A stretch of DNA of 64,000 bases, taken from positions 104,762 to 168,761 of the forward strand of contig JBBDIM010000042.1 of assembly GCA_040880405.1 (NCBI GenBank), read 5' to 3'. This DNA is from JBBDIM01 sp040880405. Lineage in GTDB: Bacteria; Planctomycetota; Planctomycetia; Pirellulales; Pirellulaceae. Under the pieces are notes generated by a model. It did no database searches, had not been told where the DNA came from, and saw only the letters and a list, made by a program, of their open reading frames with translations. The position numbers and the translations under genes are program-made. Shown piece by piece: positions 35,360 to 43,202 of this stretch (its first letter is position 1; the number at the start of each line of letters is the position of its first letter).

Positions 35360-35884
35360 ATGCAATTCCTCCTCATCATCGCCCTCTCCATCGCGTCGGC
35401 CGTCATCTACGGTATCCTCCACGACCAAATCACCGCCCGGGTTTGTGTCGAGTACTTTACGATTGGTCATCCGCCGGTCTTCAATACCGAAGACCCGACG
35501 CTGCTGGGGTTGGGCTGGGGAATTATCGCCACTTGGTGGGTCGGGGTGATTCTGGGGGTTGGGTTGGCGATGGTAGCCAGGATTGGTCGAAGGCCTAAAC
35601 GATCGCCCAAGTCATTGATTCGGCCGATCGGCATATTGATGGCGATCATGGCCGTGTTTGCTATTACAGCCGGAATCGCGGGGTATACCGCGGGGAGTTT
35701 AGGCTGGGTGTTCTTGGTCGGTCATATCGCGGAGACCGTTCCACCGGAGAAACACGTTCCGTTTCTGGCCGATATGTGGGCCCATTCCGCGAGCTACTTG
35801 GTTGGGTTTGTGGGCGGGATTGTCGTGATGGTGCGGGTGTGGATGTCTCGTGGTACGATGGCCCGATTGAAGGATGAGGGATGA
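35360..35884 (+). CDS. Integral membrane protein of unknown function
   Basis: 174 residues with four predicted membrane helices: FLLIIALSIASAVIYGI, GIIATWWVGVILGVGLAMVA, ILMAIMAVFAITAGIAGYTA and SYLVGFVGGIVVMVRVW. The sequence HDQITARVCVEYFTIGHPPV between helices one and two recurs in planctomycete membrane proteins of no known function. No ligand motif seen. It follows the amidohydrolase after about 90 bases in the same direction. I do not recognise a named family. Confidence 0.75.
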   Translation: MQFLLIIALSIASAVIYGILHDQITARVCVEYFTIGHPPVFNTEDPTLLGLGWGIIATWWVGVILGVGLAMVARIGRRPKRSPKSLIRPIGILMAIMAVFAITAGIAGYTAGSLGWVFLVGHIAETVPPEKHVPFLADMWAHSASYLVGFVGGIVVMVRVWMSRGTMARLKDEG

Positions 35885-36035
35885 AGGCGGTAGGATGAAA
35901 TACGAAGACAGACGCACATCCTGTCTCCTTTTGGAACATCGATTGGCAACGGTGGGTTCCGAAGTCGCAGTCCACCCTCCCATAAAAAGTGCCGACGGGG
36001 ACGTCGGCGATCCCAGATCCCGATAGCAGGATTGC

Positions 36036-36845
36036 ATGGACCTCCAACTCAATCATAAAACCGTCGTCATCACCGGCGGTGCCAGTGGCATTGGTCTGGC
36101 GACCGCACGGGGCTTTGCTAGGGAAGGGGCCAAGATTGTATTGTGGGATTTGAACCCCGCGGTGACGGAGGCTGCCGCTGCGATCACCGAGGAATTTTCG
36201 GTTTCGGCGATGGGGATGAAGGTCGATATCACTTCGGAAGATGAGGTGCTGGAGGCGACCCGTGAGACGGTCTCAAAAGTCGAGCGGATCGATTGTTTGG
36301 TTCACGCCGCGGCGATTGGTTCTGGGAAGTTTGGTTTCCCGTTCACGAACCTTCAGCCTGCCGATTGGCACAAAATCCTGCAAGTGAATGTGATGGGGAT
36401 GGTGCATGTGGCGCATGCGGTTGCGCCGGTGATGCGCGAGCAACAGGCGGGGAGCATGGTCTTTTTGGCCTCCGTCGCGGGGCAGATCGGCTCGCAGACT
36501 GATCCGCCCTATAGCGCGGCGAAGGCGGCCAACATCAACTTTGCGCAGGTGATCGCCAAGGACTTGGCTCCGCATGGGATTCGGGTCAACACTGTCTGCC
36601 CCGGGATGGTGCAAACGCCGCTGAATCGGTCGGTCTGGCAGGCGTGGCACGACCAGACCACGCCGGACCAGCGGCTCGACTACGAGACCTGGGCCGGTCA
36701 GAAGATCAAGGCGATCGTCCCCCTAGGGAAATGGCAGACCCCGGAAGCAATTGCCGATATGATCGTCTTCTTGAGTTCCGCGAGAGCCGAGCATGTGACC
36801 GGGCAAACGATCAACGTTGATGGCGGCTTTGTGATGCACCGGTAA
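36036..36845 (+). CDS. Short-chain dehydrogenase/reductase
   Basis: 269 residues, a classical SDR. The Rossmann cofactor motif is TGGASGIGLA near residue 14, an acidic DLNP after strand two favours NAD, the catalytic serine lies in MVFLASVAG, and the YSAAK pair supplies the active-site Tyr and Lys. PGMVQTP and the C-terminal TGQTINVDGGF are also standard. It oxidises or reduces a small alcohol/carbonyl, probably a sugar or hydroxy-acid; no specificity can be read off. It lies 150 bases after the membrane protein and 17 bases from the end of the convergent MFS gene. Confidence 0.93.
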   Translation: MDLQLNHKTVVITGGASGIGLATARGFAREGAKIVLWDLNPAVTEAAAAITEEFSVSAMGMKVDITSEDEVLEATRETVSKVERIDCLVHAAAIGSGKFGFPFTNLQPADWHKILQVNVMGMVHVAHAVAPVMREQQAGSMVFLASVAGQIGSQTDPPYSAAKAANINFAQVIAKDLAPHGIRVNTVCPGMVQTPLNRSVWQAWHDQTTPDQRLDYETWAGQKIKAIVPLGKWQTPEAIADMIVFLSSARAEHVTGQTINVDGGFVMHR

Positions 36846-36862
36846 GGGTTGGCGCGGTTCTG

Positions 36863-38203
36863 TTAGCTTCCCCCGGAAACCTCTTTCCAACTCCAACCCA
36901 TCACCGAGCCGGCTAACCCGGCGATTGCCAGAATGGCGATGGCCGCCTCGATCGACAGCATCGCGGCCAGGGCACCGATCAGGCCGGAGACGAGCAGCAG
37001 GCCGCCGATTACCGTGTTGCTGACGGCGACGTAGTCGGTCCGCCGGTTCCCCTCGGCCATGTCGACCAGGTAGGTCTTGCGGCCTAAACGGACTCCGGCG
37101 TGTGAGATTCCCAGTCCGAAAAAGGCAAGCGGATAAAACCACCAGGCAATTGGCTCGGTCCAGCCGAGCCACGATCCGGCGGCAACCAGCAGAGACAGAA
37201 TCCCCGCCAAACCGCACGCCGTCGCGAAGACCTTGCGACTGGAATGATCGGCCCAGTAACCCCAGACCGGGGCGCTCAGTAGACCCGCGAGCCCTTCGAC
37301 CGCGATGAAAATCCCGAGGTATCGTGAGGCCGATCCCAAATCCTCTCGGGCCAGTGTTACATAGAAGGGTGCCGCCAAGCCAGAACCCATTGCTAAGGCC
37401 CTCGCAATCACAAATCGGCGAAAAGGTAGGTCGTCACGCAAAAGCGTCAATTTGGCGAGCCCTTCCTTCAATCCATTGCGGCCCCCTTCGGTTTCCCCCG
37501 GGAATTCCACGATGGTCGAGAAGATCACCGCCGCCACGATCCACAGCAGAGTGCCTCCCAATAACAGACCGATATAGATGAGCGGGTTCTCACTGTCTCC
37601 GAGGATCGCCATTCCGCCGCCGACCAGCATTCCGAAGAGGCCGGATATCGAGCCGCCCCACCCGGAAAGTCGCCCCCGACGGGTCTTGGGAATGGTTTTG
37701 CCGATCACATCTTTGTGCGCTACCGAAGAGGCCCCGCGGCACAGGCTGAAGATAACCAAAAGCCCGAGAATCACTAACCCAGCGGAAAGGCCGTCCAAAG
37801 TGAATGCGGCCCAAGCCATTAGGGCCAACGAGATTCCCTGTCCCACACTACCGGCCACCCAAACCGACTTGCGGATCGGCATCCGCCTCACCACCGAACC
37901 GATCGCCATCTGCGGCAGCATCGAACCAGATTCGCGAATGGGGACGAGCAGGCTGAGACACCACGCGGGTGCCCCTAAGCACGCCAGGAGCCAGGGTAAC
38001 GTGGTTTTGGCGCTGGCGATCTTGTCGCCGATGGTGGTGAAGGTGTGGGCGATCAATTCCCGCAGGAAATTGCCGGGCGTTTCGCGGCACGCTTCTTCGG
38101 AAATCTCCGTGCATATCCGCCCGTCATTGCCGCCTGCCAGACGGTCGTAAAGGGTATCGAGCCAATTTCCGCTAGCACGAGGTTCTTCGGTGGGGGTGGG
38201 CAT
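36863..38203 (-). CDS. MFS transporter
   Basis: 446 residues with about 12 hydrophobic helices. The loop KDVIGKTIPKTRRGRLSGWGG between central helices has the basic, glycine-containing pattern of major-facilitator loops. A second such loop is WGYWADHSSRKVFAT. A hydrophilic N-terminal stretch of about 60 residues (SGNWLDTLYDRLAGGNDGRI ... EEACRETPGNFLRELIAHTF) precedes the first helix, an arrangement seen in planctomycete MFS proteins. The substrate is unknown. It converges with the SDR gene. Confidence 0.85.
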   Translation of the reverse strand: MPTPTEEPRASGNWLDTLYDRLAGGNDGRICTEISEEACRETPGNFLRELIAHTFTTIGDKIASAKTTLPWLLACLGAPAWCLSLLVPIRESGSMLPQMAIGSVVRRMPIRKSVWVAGSVGQGISLALMAWAAFTLDGLSAGLVILGLLVIFSLCRGASSVAHKDVIGKTIPKTRRGRLSGWGGSISGLFGMLVGGGMAILGDSENPLIYIGLLLGGTLLWIVAAVIFSTIVEFPGETEGGRNGLKEGLAKLTLLRDDLPFRRFVIARALAMGSGLAAPFYVTLAREDLGSASRYLGIFIAVEGLAGLLSAPVWGYWADHSSRKVFATACGLAGILSLLVAAGSWLGWTEPIAWWFYPLAFFGLGISHAGVRLGRKTYLVDMAEGNRRTDYVAVSNTVIGGLLLVSGLIGALAAMLSIEAAIAILAIAGLAGSVMGWSWKEVSGGS

Positions 38204-38629
38204 GGCCAGAAAACGCGTAGCGGAAACGACATCGAGATGAAACGAACGGACGACCGCACATTGTAGCGGCGTTGCAAAATTTTGTTCCAGGAGAGTAGGG
38301 GCCCGGGCATGCGATCTAGAACGTTCCCCACCACCCCATCACGGTTTGATCGTAGCCTCCGGCTAACCGGTTCAGATGCCGATCGTCCCCATTGCGAAGG
38401 TTGTAACGCGTGGATCGATTCGTCAGGATAGAATCGTGGCAGGATCGTCTGAAAACGCCGTGAGAAAGATTTGCCGGGTTGGCGGCGTTGGATTTTCACG
38501 TGGTTACCCGCAATGGGGAATTCTCAACAGCGACCGAAATCGACGTAGGATTAAGTGTACCGACAGATCGATTATCAACACCCGGAGTTTCGGCTTGGGG
38601 TGGGGCAGTTGTTGAGGAATCGTGGTTCG
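38204..38629. other. Intergenic region between divergent MFS and RedB-like genes
   Basis: About 430 bases. I see no credible gene, RNA or repeat; short open frames here lack ribosome sites. Must contain the divergent promoters. Confidence 0.4.
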
Positions 38630-39364
38630 ATGAGCCTATCGAATGAATCCCTTACTGAGGGATCTCCGCGCTATTACGCGTTTGAACAACCCAGTTGCAA
38701 CGTATTCGCTGCTATTTCCAGGTGGTTCCGCGCCCGTTTTTCCTGGACTTTACTGGCCTTGGTTGGATGGGGAGTCTCAATAGCCGCCGGGCTGTTCCTG
38801 TTTTTGACGTACAGTCAGACTCCTGGCTTAATGATGCAGGCTCCGACACAGTGGCCTGTGGGCTCCTCTCTAGAAACCGATCCGACACGCTGGACATTGG
38901 TGATGGTCGCCCATCCGAAATGTCCTTGCACTGCGGCCAGCGTTCATGAACTGCGCGAATTGATCGCGTGGACGGATACACCGCTGACTACCCATGTCGT
39001 GTTTCTCTCCGGGACGGAAGACGACCCCACTTGGTTTTCCGGACGAACCGTTGAGATCGCGCGGGCATCAAGCGGGGTTCAGGTTCACTTCGATCCAAAA
39101 AACCAGGAAGTGGAACGATTCGCCACCGCGACCTCGGGTCACGTGCTGCTCTACGACACCTCGGGCCACTTGCGATACAGCGGCGGGATCACTCCCGCGC
39201 GGGGACATCGGGGCGCGAATCGTGGATCGAGGATGATCCTGTCCCTGCTTACCGACCGCGTCTCGACGGGAAGACCGCTTCCGGTGTTTGGCTGCGCGAT
39301 GTTTGACCAAGACGAGTGCGGACGGGAGACCGGACCACCGCGGGGAGAACCTCGCGATGATTGA
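38630..39364 (+). CDS. RedB-like membrane-anchored thiol protein
   Basis: 244 residues from MSLSNESLTEG. One membrane helix (LLALVGWGVSIAAGLFLFLTY) near residue 40 is followed by a thioredoxin-fold-like periplasmic part. Its AHPKCPCTAASVHEL carries a CPC cysteine pair near residues 103-105 at the end of the first strand, and VLLYDTSGHLRYSGGITPARGH matches the later half of the fold. This resembles proteins annotated RedB in proteobacteria and planctomycetes, of unclear redox function. Its last eight bases overlap the start of the histidine kinase, so the two are almost certainly translated together. The kinase may read a signal that this protein senses; this is inference. Confidence 0.78.
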   Translation: MSLSNESLTEGSPRYYAFEQPSCNVFAAISRWFRARFSWTLLALVGWGVSIAAGLFLFLTYSQTPGLMMQAPTQWPVGSSLETDPTRWTLVMVAHPKCPCTAASVHELRELIAWTDTPLTTHVVFLSGTEDDPTWFSGRTVEIARASSGVQVHFDPKNQEVERFATATSGHVLLYDTSGHLRYSGGITPARGHRGANRGSRMILSLLTDRVSTGRPLPVFGCAMFDQDECGRETGPPRGEPRDD

Positions 39365-41354
39365 GTCGACCCAAACCTGGGACGGGGCAGTGCGAATCGA
39401 TACTCGCGCCAACCAGCTATACCGGCAGCAACGAGAACATGTCCATCGCTGGACCGATCGACTGTTCGCCGGGCTGCTGTTGTTGCAGTGGTTGGTGGCC
39501 ATGGTGGTTTCGGTCTGGGTATCTCCCTATACCTGGGTCGGACAGCGTTCCGATATTCACTTGCATGTCTGGTCGGCGGTGTTCCTCGGTGGAATGATCG
39601 CCCTGCTTCCGGTGTTTTTGGCCCTCAGAAACCCAGGCCATACGCTCACGCGGCATGTGATCGCCGTGGGGCAGATGCTGTTTGGTTCGCTCTTGATCGA
39701 CTTGACCGGGGGGCGAATTGAAACGCATTTCCATATCTTTGGCTCACTCGCGCTGCTGGCGTTTTATAGAGATTGGCGGGTCTTGATCACCGCGACCGTG
39801 GTGGTGGTCCTGGATCACTTTTTGCGTGGGATATGGTGGCCTCAGTACGTGTTCGGGACAACCAACGCGGAGTCTTGGCGGTGGCTGGAACATTCCGCTT
39901 GGATAATATTTATCGACATTTTCCTGGTGGCCGAAACCATTCGGGGTGACCGGGAAATCCGCGCCCTGGCTCTACGTCAAGCGGAATTAGAACTTACCAA
40001 GAAACAAGTGGAACAAGTCGTTGTTCGCCGAACTCTCGAGCTCAAGCTTAAAAACTCGGAGCTCAATGATGCGCTGCGCAAGCTGGAATCGCTGATTGAT
40101 ATGCAGGAAAGCGATCACCAATCGATGATGCAGAAAAATAAGGAATTGGCGCTGGCAAAACGTCAGGCGGAATCGGCGACGCAGGCCAAAAGCGATTTTC
40201 TCTCTAACATGAGCCACGAGATCCGCACGCCACTCACGGCGATCCTCGGCTACGCGGAACTGCTGGACGAAAATCAGTTCGACGCTCAGGCTCGTACACA
40301 GACAATTGGTACGATCAAACAGGCCGGCCATCACTTGCTGACGTTGGTTAACGATATCCTGGACCTCTCAAAAATTGAGGTCGGCAAGATGCCGCTCCGA
40401 CTGGTCGAGACTGATTTGGCGGAACTGATGCGATCCGCCCACTGCCTGATGCAGCCCCGGGCGGTCGCCAAAGGCCTGCGGTTCGACATCGTTCTGGATT
40501 CGGCGATCCCGCGACTGGTGACAACCGACCCGACCCGACTGCGTCAGATTGTGCTCAATTTGCTGGGTAACGCAATCAAGTTCACCGAACAGGGATCGGT
40601 CACCTTACGACTGCGAATATCGGAAAAGCAGGGAGTAACGCTGCTGGAGATGGTGTTCGACGATACCGGGATCGGTATCTCGGCGGAGCAAGCGGAATGG
40701 TTGTTTCAGCCATTTCATCAGGCGGAATCGAATGTAAATCGACGATTCGGCGGAACAGGCCTGGGTCTGACAATTTGTCGCCGCCTCACGAATCTCATGG
40801 GTGGTGACACAAGATTGATCCGTACCGAGCCTGGGCAGGGTGCGAGGTTCGTCGCTACCATTGCTATCGAAGTGCTTCCCCATTCGACCATGGTGACGCG
40901 GTTGGAACCTGAATTGCCCGTGGAGACTAGCACTATACGAAAGCAGCCGGTTCGTCTATCTGGCAAGGTCCTATTGGCAGAAGATGGCATCGAAAACCAA
41001 CGCCTGATCGCGTTTTTGCTACGAAAGGCGGGTGCCGAAGTCATCGTGGCCGACAATGGAGCGGTCGCATTACAGCGACTAGACGAGGCGGAAGAGCAGG
41101 GTGCTCCCTTTCAACTGCTGGTAAGCGACATGCAAATGCCCCATGTCGACGGATACGAGTTAGCAAAAACCCTACGCCGGCGGAAGTCACCCTTGCCGAT
41201 CATTGCTCTCACAGCCCATGCCATGGAAGATGACAAGGAAAAGTGCTTGGACGCGGGATGCAATGACTACGCCAGCAAACCGATTGACCGAGATACCTTG
41301 ATTCGCCTCTGCGAAAAGTGGATTCTGCCTTACCCGGCGTTGTCAACATCTTAG
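39357..41354 (+). CDS. Hybrid sensor histidine kinase/response regulator
   Basis: 665 residues from the ATG at 39357. Residues about 35-190 hold membrane helices (FAGLLLLQWLVAMVVSVWV, AVFLGGMIALLPVFLAL) and a histidine-rich HFHIFGSLALLAFYRDWRVL segment that could bind a metal or heme. A coiled-coil follows (210-265), then the dimerisation domain with H287 in NMSHEIRTPL. The ATPase domain has N-box NLLGNAIKFT, DTGIGI and GTGLGLTI. A C-terminal receiver (about 540-660) has acidic LLAEDG, phospho-acceptor D591 in SDMQMP, and a KP lysine. No PAS domain is seen. It probably signals by phosphorelay; no separate output gene lies alongside. Confidence 0.93.
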   Translation: MIESTQTWDGAVRIDTRANQLYRQQREHVHRWTDRLFAGLLLLQWLVAMVVSVWVSPYTWVGQRSDIHLHVWSAVFLGGMIALLPVFLALRNPGHTLTRHVIAVGQMLFGSLLIDLTGGRIETHFHIFGSLALLAFYRDWRVLITATVVVVLDHFLRGIWWPQYVFGTTNAESWRWLEHSAWIIFIDIFLVAETIRGDREIRALALRQAELELTKKQVEQVVVRRTLELKLKNSELNDALRKLESLIDMQESDHQSMMQKNKELALAKRQAESATQAKSDFLSNMSHEIRTPLTAILGYAELLDENQFDAQARTQTIGTIKQAGHHLLTLVNDILDLSKIEVGKMPLRLVETDLAELMRSAHCLMQPRAVAKGLRFDIVLDSAIPRLVTTDPTRLRQIVLNLLGNAIKFTEQGSVTLRLRISEKQGVTLLEMVFDDTGIGISAEQAEWLFQPFHQAESNVNRRFGGTGLGLTICRRLTNLMGGDTRLIRTEPGQGARFVATIAIEVLPHSTMVTRLEPELPVETSTIRKQPVRLSGKVLLAEDGIENQRLIAFLLRKAGAEVIVADNGAVALQRLDEAEEQGAPFQLLVSDMQMPHVDGYELAKTLRRRKSPLPIIALTAHAMEDDKEKCLDAGCNDYASKPIDRDTLIRLCEKWILPYPALSTS

Positions 41355-41696
41355 CAAGTAATCGGCGAAATCCTTGGAATTCAAAATGCGAGGCAGGGCC
41401 CTAATCCGCCGACGAAATCTTTCGCCCATAATTACTGGTCAAGCGGGTTTGGGAACGGTATGCTCATAGATGTCGATGTGTTGCGACCCGATCAGGGAAT
41501 CGCGTGCGTCGATCCCCATCTCCCCCATGCCAGCCCCCTTGGACTACTTAAACCGAGAAACGAGTCGTGTTCTAGCGGACCCAAATAGGTGTGGCCGCAT
41601 CGCGTCTCGGCGTTCTCCCTTGCAAGTGGTTGCCGAAATCCCTAATTCCTCGCGGAATCCAGCCGCCTAATGATTATTCGAATTGGAGTGCTCACA
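41355..41696. other. Intergenic region
   Basis: About 340 bases between the histidine kinase and the ceramidase-like gene, both on the plus strand. No credible gene or structured element seen. Likely contains the promoter for the ceramidase/propeller-cytochrome pair. Confidence 0.4.
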
Positions 41697-43130
41697 ATGT
41701 TTTCGTGGAAGATCTTCGCGGCCGCTACGGCCGCCTGCGGGCTGATACTGGCTAGTGGCGCGAACGCCGAAGATTCGCCTGTCTTTAGGGCTGGGGCCTA
41801 TGTAATGGATGTGACACCGGAAAAACTGCCGATTAGCTCGGCCGGCAGTATGGGACCACGTCATCTCGATAAAGTTCACGATCGACTGAACGCTCGCTGT
41901 TTGGTGCTCGACAATGGTAACACGAAGCTCGCGATCGCGGTTGTTGACAGTTGTATGATACCACGTGATATTTTTGACGCGGCTAAGGAAATCGCCTCTC
42001 AGGAGACTGGAATTCCTGTCTCACACATGCTCTGCGCCGCGACCCACACCCACTCTGCGGTGACGGTAAGCCCAGTGTTCCAGAGCGAGATTGACGAAGA
42101 TTACTGCGAGTTTCTCACGCAGCGATTGGCTCAGGGGATTATCGAGGCCCATGCCCGTCGTCAGCCTGCCCGGATTGGGTGGGCCGTGGGGAACAATCCG
42201 CGACAAGTCTTCAACCGGCGCTGGCACATGCGACGAGATTACGCTCTCCCCAATCCGTTCGGCGGAACGGATTACATCAAAATGAATCCACCGCGTGCCA
42301 GCGACAAGTTGGCGCAACCGGTCGGGCCGATTGATCCAGAGGTGAGCGTGCTAGCGGTGCAAACCCTCGCAGGCAAGCCAATGTGCCTCCTGGCCAACTA
42401 TTCATTGCACTATGTGGGTGGCACCCCTGGCGGGGCTCTTTCAGCGGACTACTTCGGCGAGTTTGCCCGTCAAATCGGGGCCAAACTGGAAGTCAATCCG
42501 CAAGAGGATGGCTTTGTGGGAATTATGTCCAACGGGACCAGCGGCGATATCAACAATGTTGATTTCTTTGAGGGGGCACCCGGTCGGCAACCGTTCGAGC
42601 AGATTCGCCTAGTGGCGGAAGATGTCGCTTCCTCCGCGAAAAACGCTTACGATCGAATCGAGTTCCACACGTGGGTCCCCTTGGCGATGGCCGAAGCGGA
42701 GGTCGAACTGGGTGTACGTAAGCCGACCGCCGATGAGGTTGCCAAGGCCCGCCAAGTTTTGGAGAAGTTGGGGGAAGGCCCTTATCGCGACATTGTCGGA
42801 ATTTATGCCCACGAAACGATCGACATGGACGCCTATCCGGAGACCGTGCAGGCTAAACTACAGGCACTGCGGATCGGCGAACTGGGGATTGTCAGTAGCC
42901 CCTGCGAAACCTTCGTCGAGACCGGCTTGGCCATTAAACGAGACAGCCCCCTCAAGCCGACGTTTACGATCGAGCTTGCCAACGGTTACAACGGTTACCT
43001 GCCAACCGCTCGGCAACATCAACTGGGTGGATACGAAACTTGGCGGGCTAAGTCAAGCTATTTGGCATCCGACGCCGAGGAACAGGTTCGCTCGATTCTG
43101 CTGAAGCTGCTAACGCAAGTTGCGGAGTAG
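41697..43130 (+). CDS. Neutral/alkaline ceramidase-like secreted protein (first copy)
   Basis: 477 residues from MFSWKIFAA, with a signal peptide (AATAACGLILASGANA). It has the fold markers of the neutral/alkaline non-lysosomal ceramidase family: RAGAYVMDVTPEKLPIS at the start, ARCLVLDNGNTKLAIAVVD, and the zinc motif MLCAATHTHSAVTV. Later SNGTSGDINNVDFF and ANGYNGYLPTARQH match the family. True ceramidases cleave sphingolipid amides; most planctomycete members are uncharacterised and some may act on carbohydrate derivatives. It is followed after 72 bases by a propeller-cytochrome gene in the same direction, a likely operon. Confidence 0.88.
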   Translation: MFSWKIFAAATAACGLILASGANAEDSPVFRAGAYVMDVTPEKLPISSAGSMGPRHLDKVHDRLNARCLVLDNGNTKLAIAVVDSCMIPRDIFDAAKEIASQETGIPVSHMLCAATHTHSAVTVSPVFQSEIDEDYCEFLTQRLAQGIIEAHARRQPARIGWAVGNNPRQVFNRRWHMRRDYALPNPFGGTDYIKMNPPRASDKLAQPVGPIDPEVSVLAVQTLAGKPMCLLANYSLHYVGGTPGGALSADYFGEFARQIGAKLEVNPQEDGFVGIMSNGTSGDINNVDFFEGAPGRQPFEQIRLVAEDVASSAKNAYDRIEFHTWVPLAMAEAEVELGVRKPTADEVAKARQVLEKLGEGPYRDIVGIYAHETIDMDAYPETVQAKLQALRIGELGIVSSPCETFVETGLAIKRDSPLKPTFTIELANGYNGYLPTARQHQLGGYETWRAKSSYLASDAEEQVRSILLKLLTQVAE

Positions 43131-43202
43131 TTCCGCGATTGCCCTCGCTGCCACTTGTTGCCACCTGGCCCGGCTAATCTTCACTACAAAGGATGCGTTG
43201 TC

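Noticed and set aside
35991..36008. GCCGAC/GTCGGC hairpin with a T-run on the minus strand
   Set aside because: Would be a terminator on the minus strand, but no minus-strand gene ends there; probably chance.
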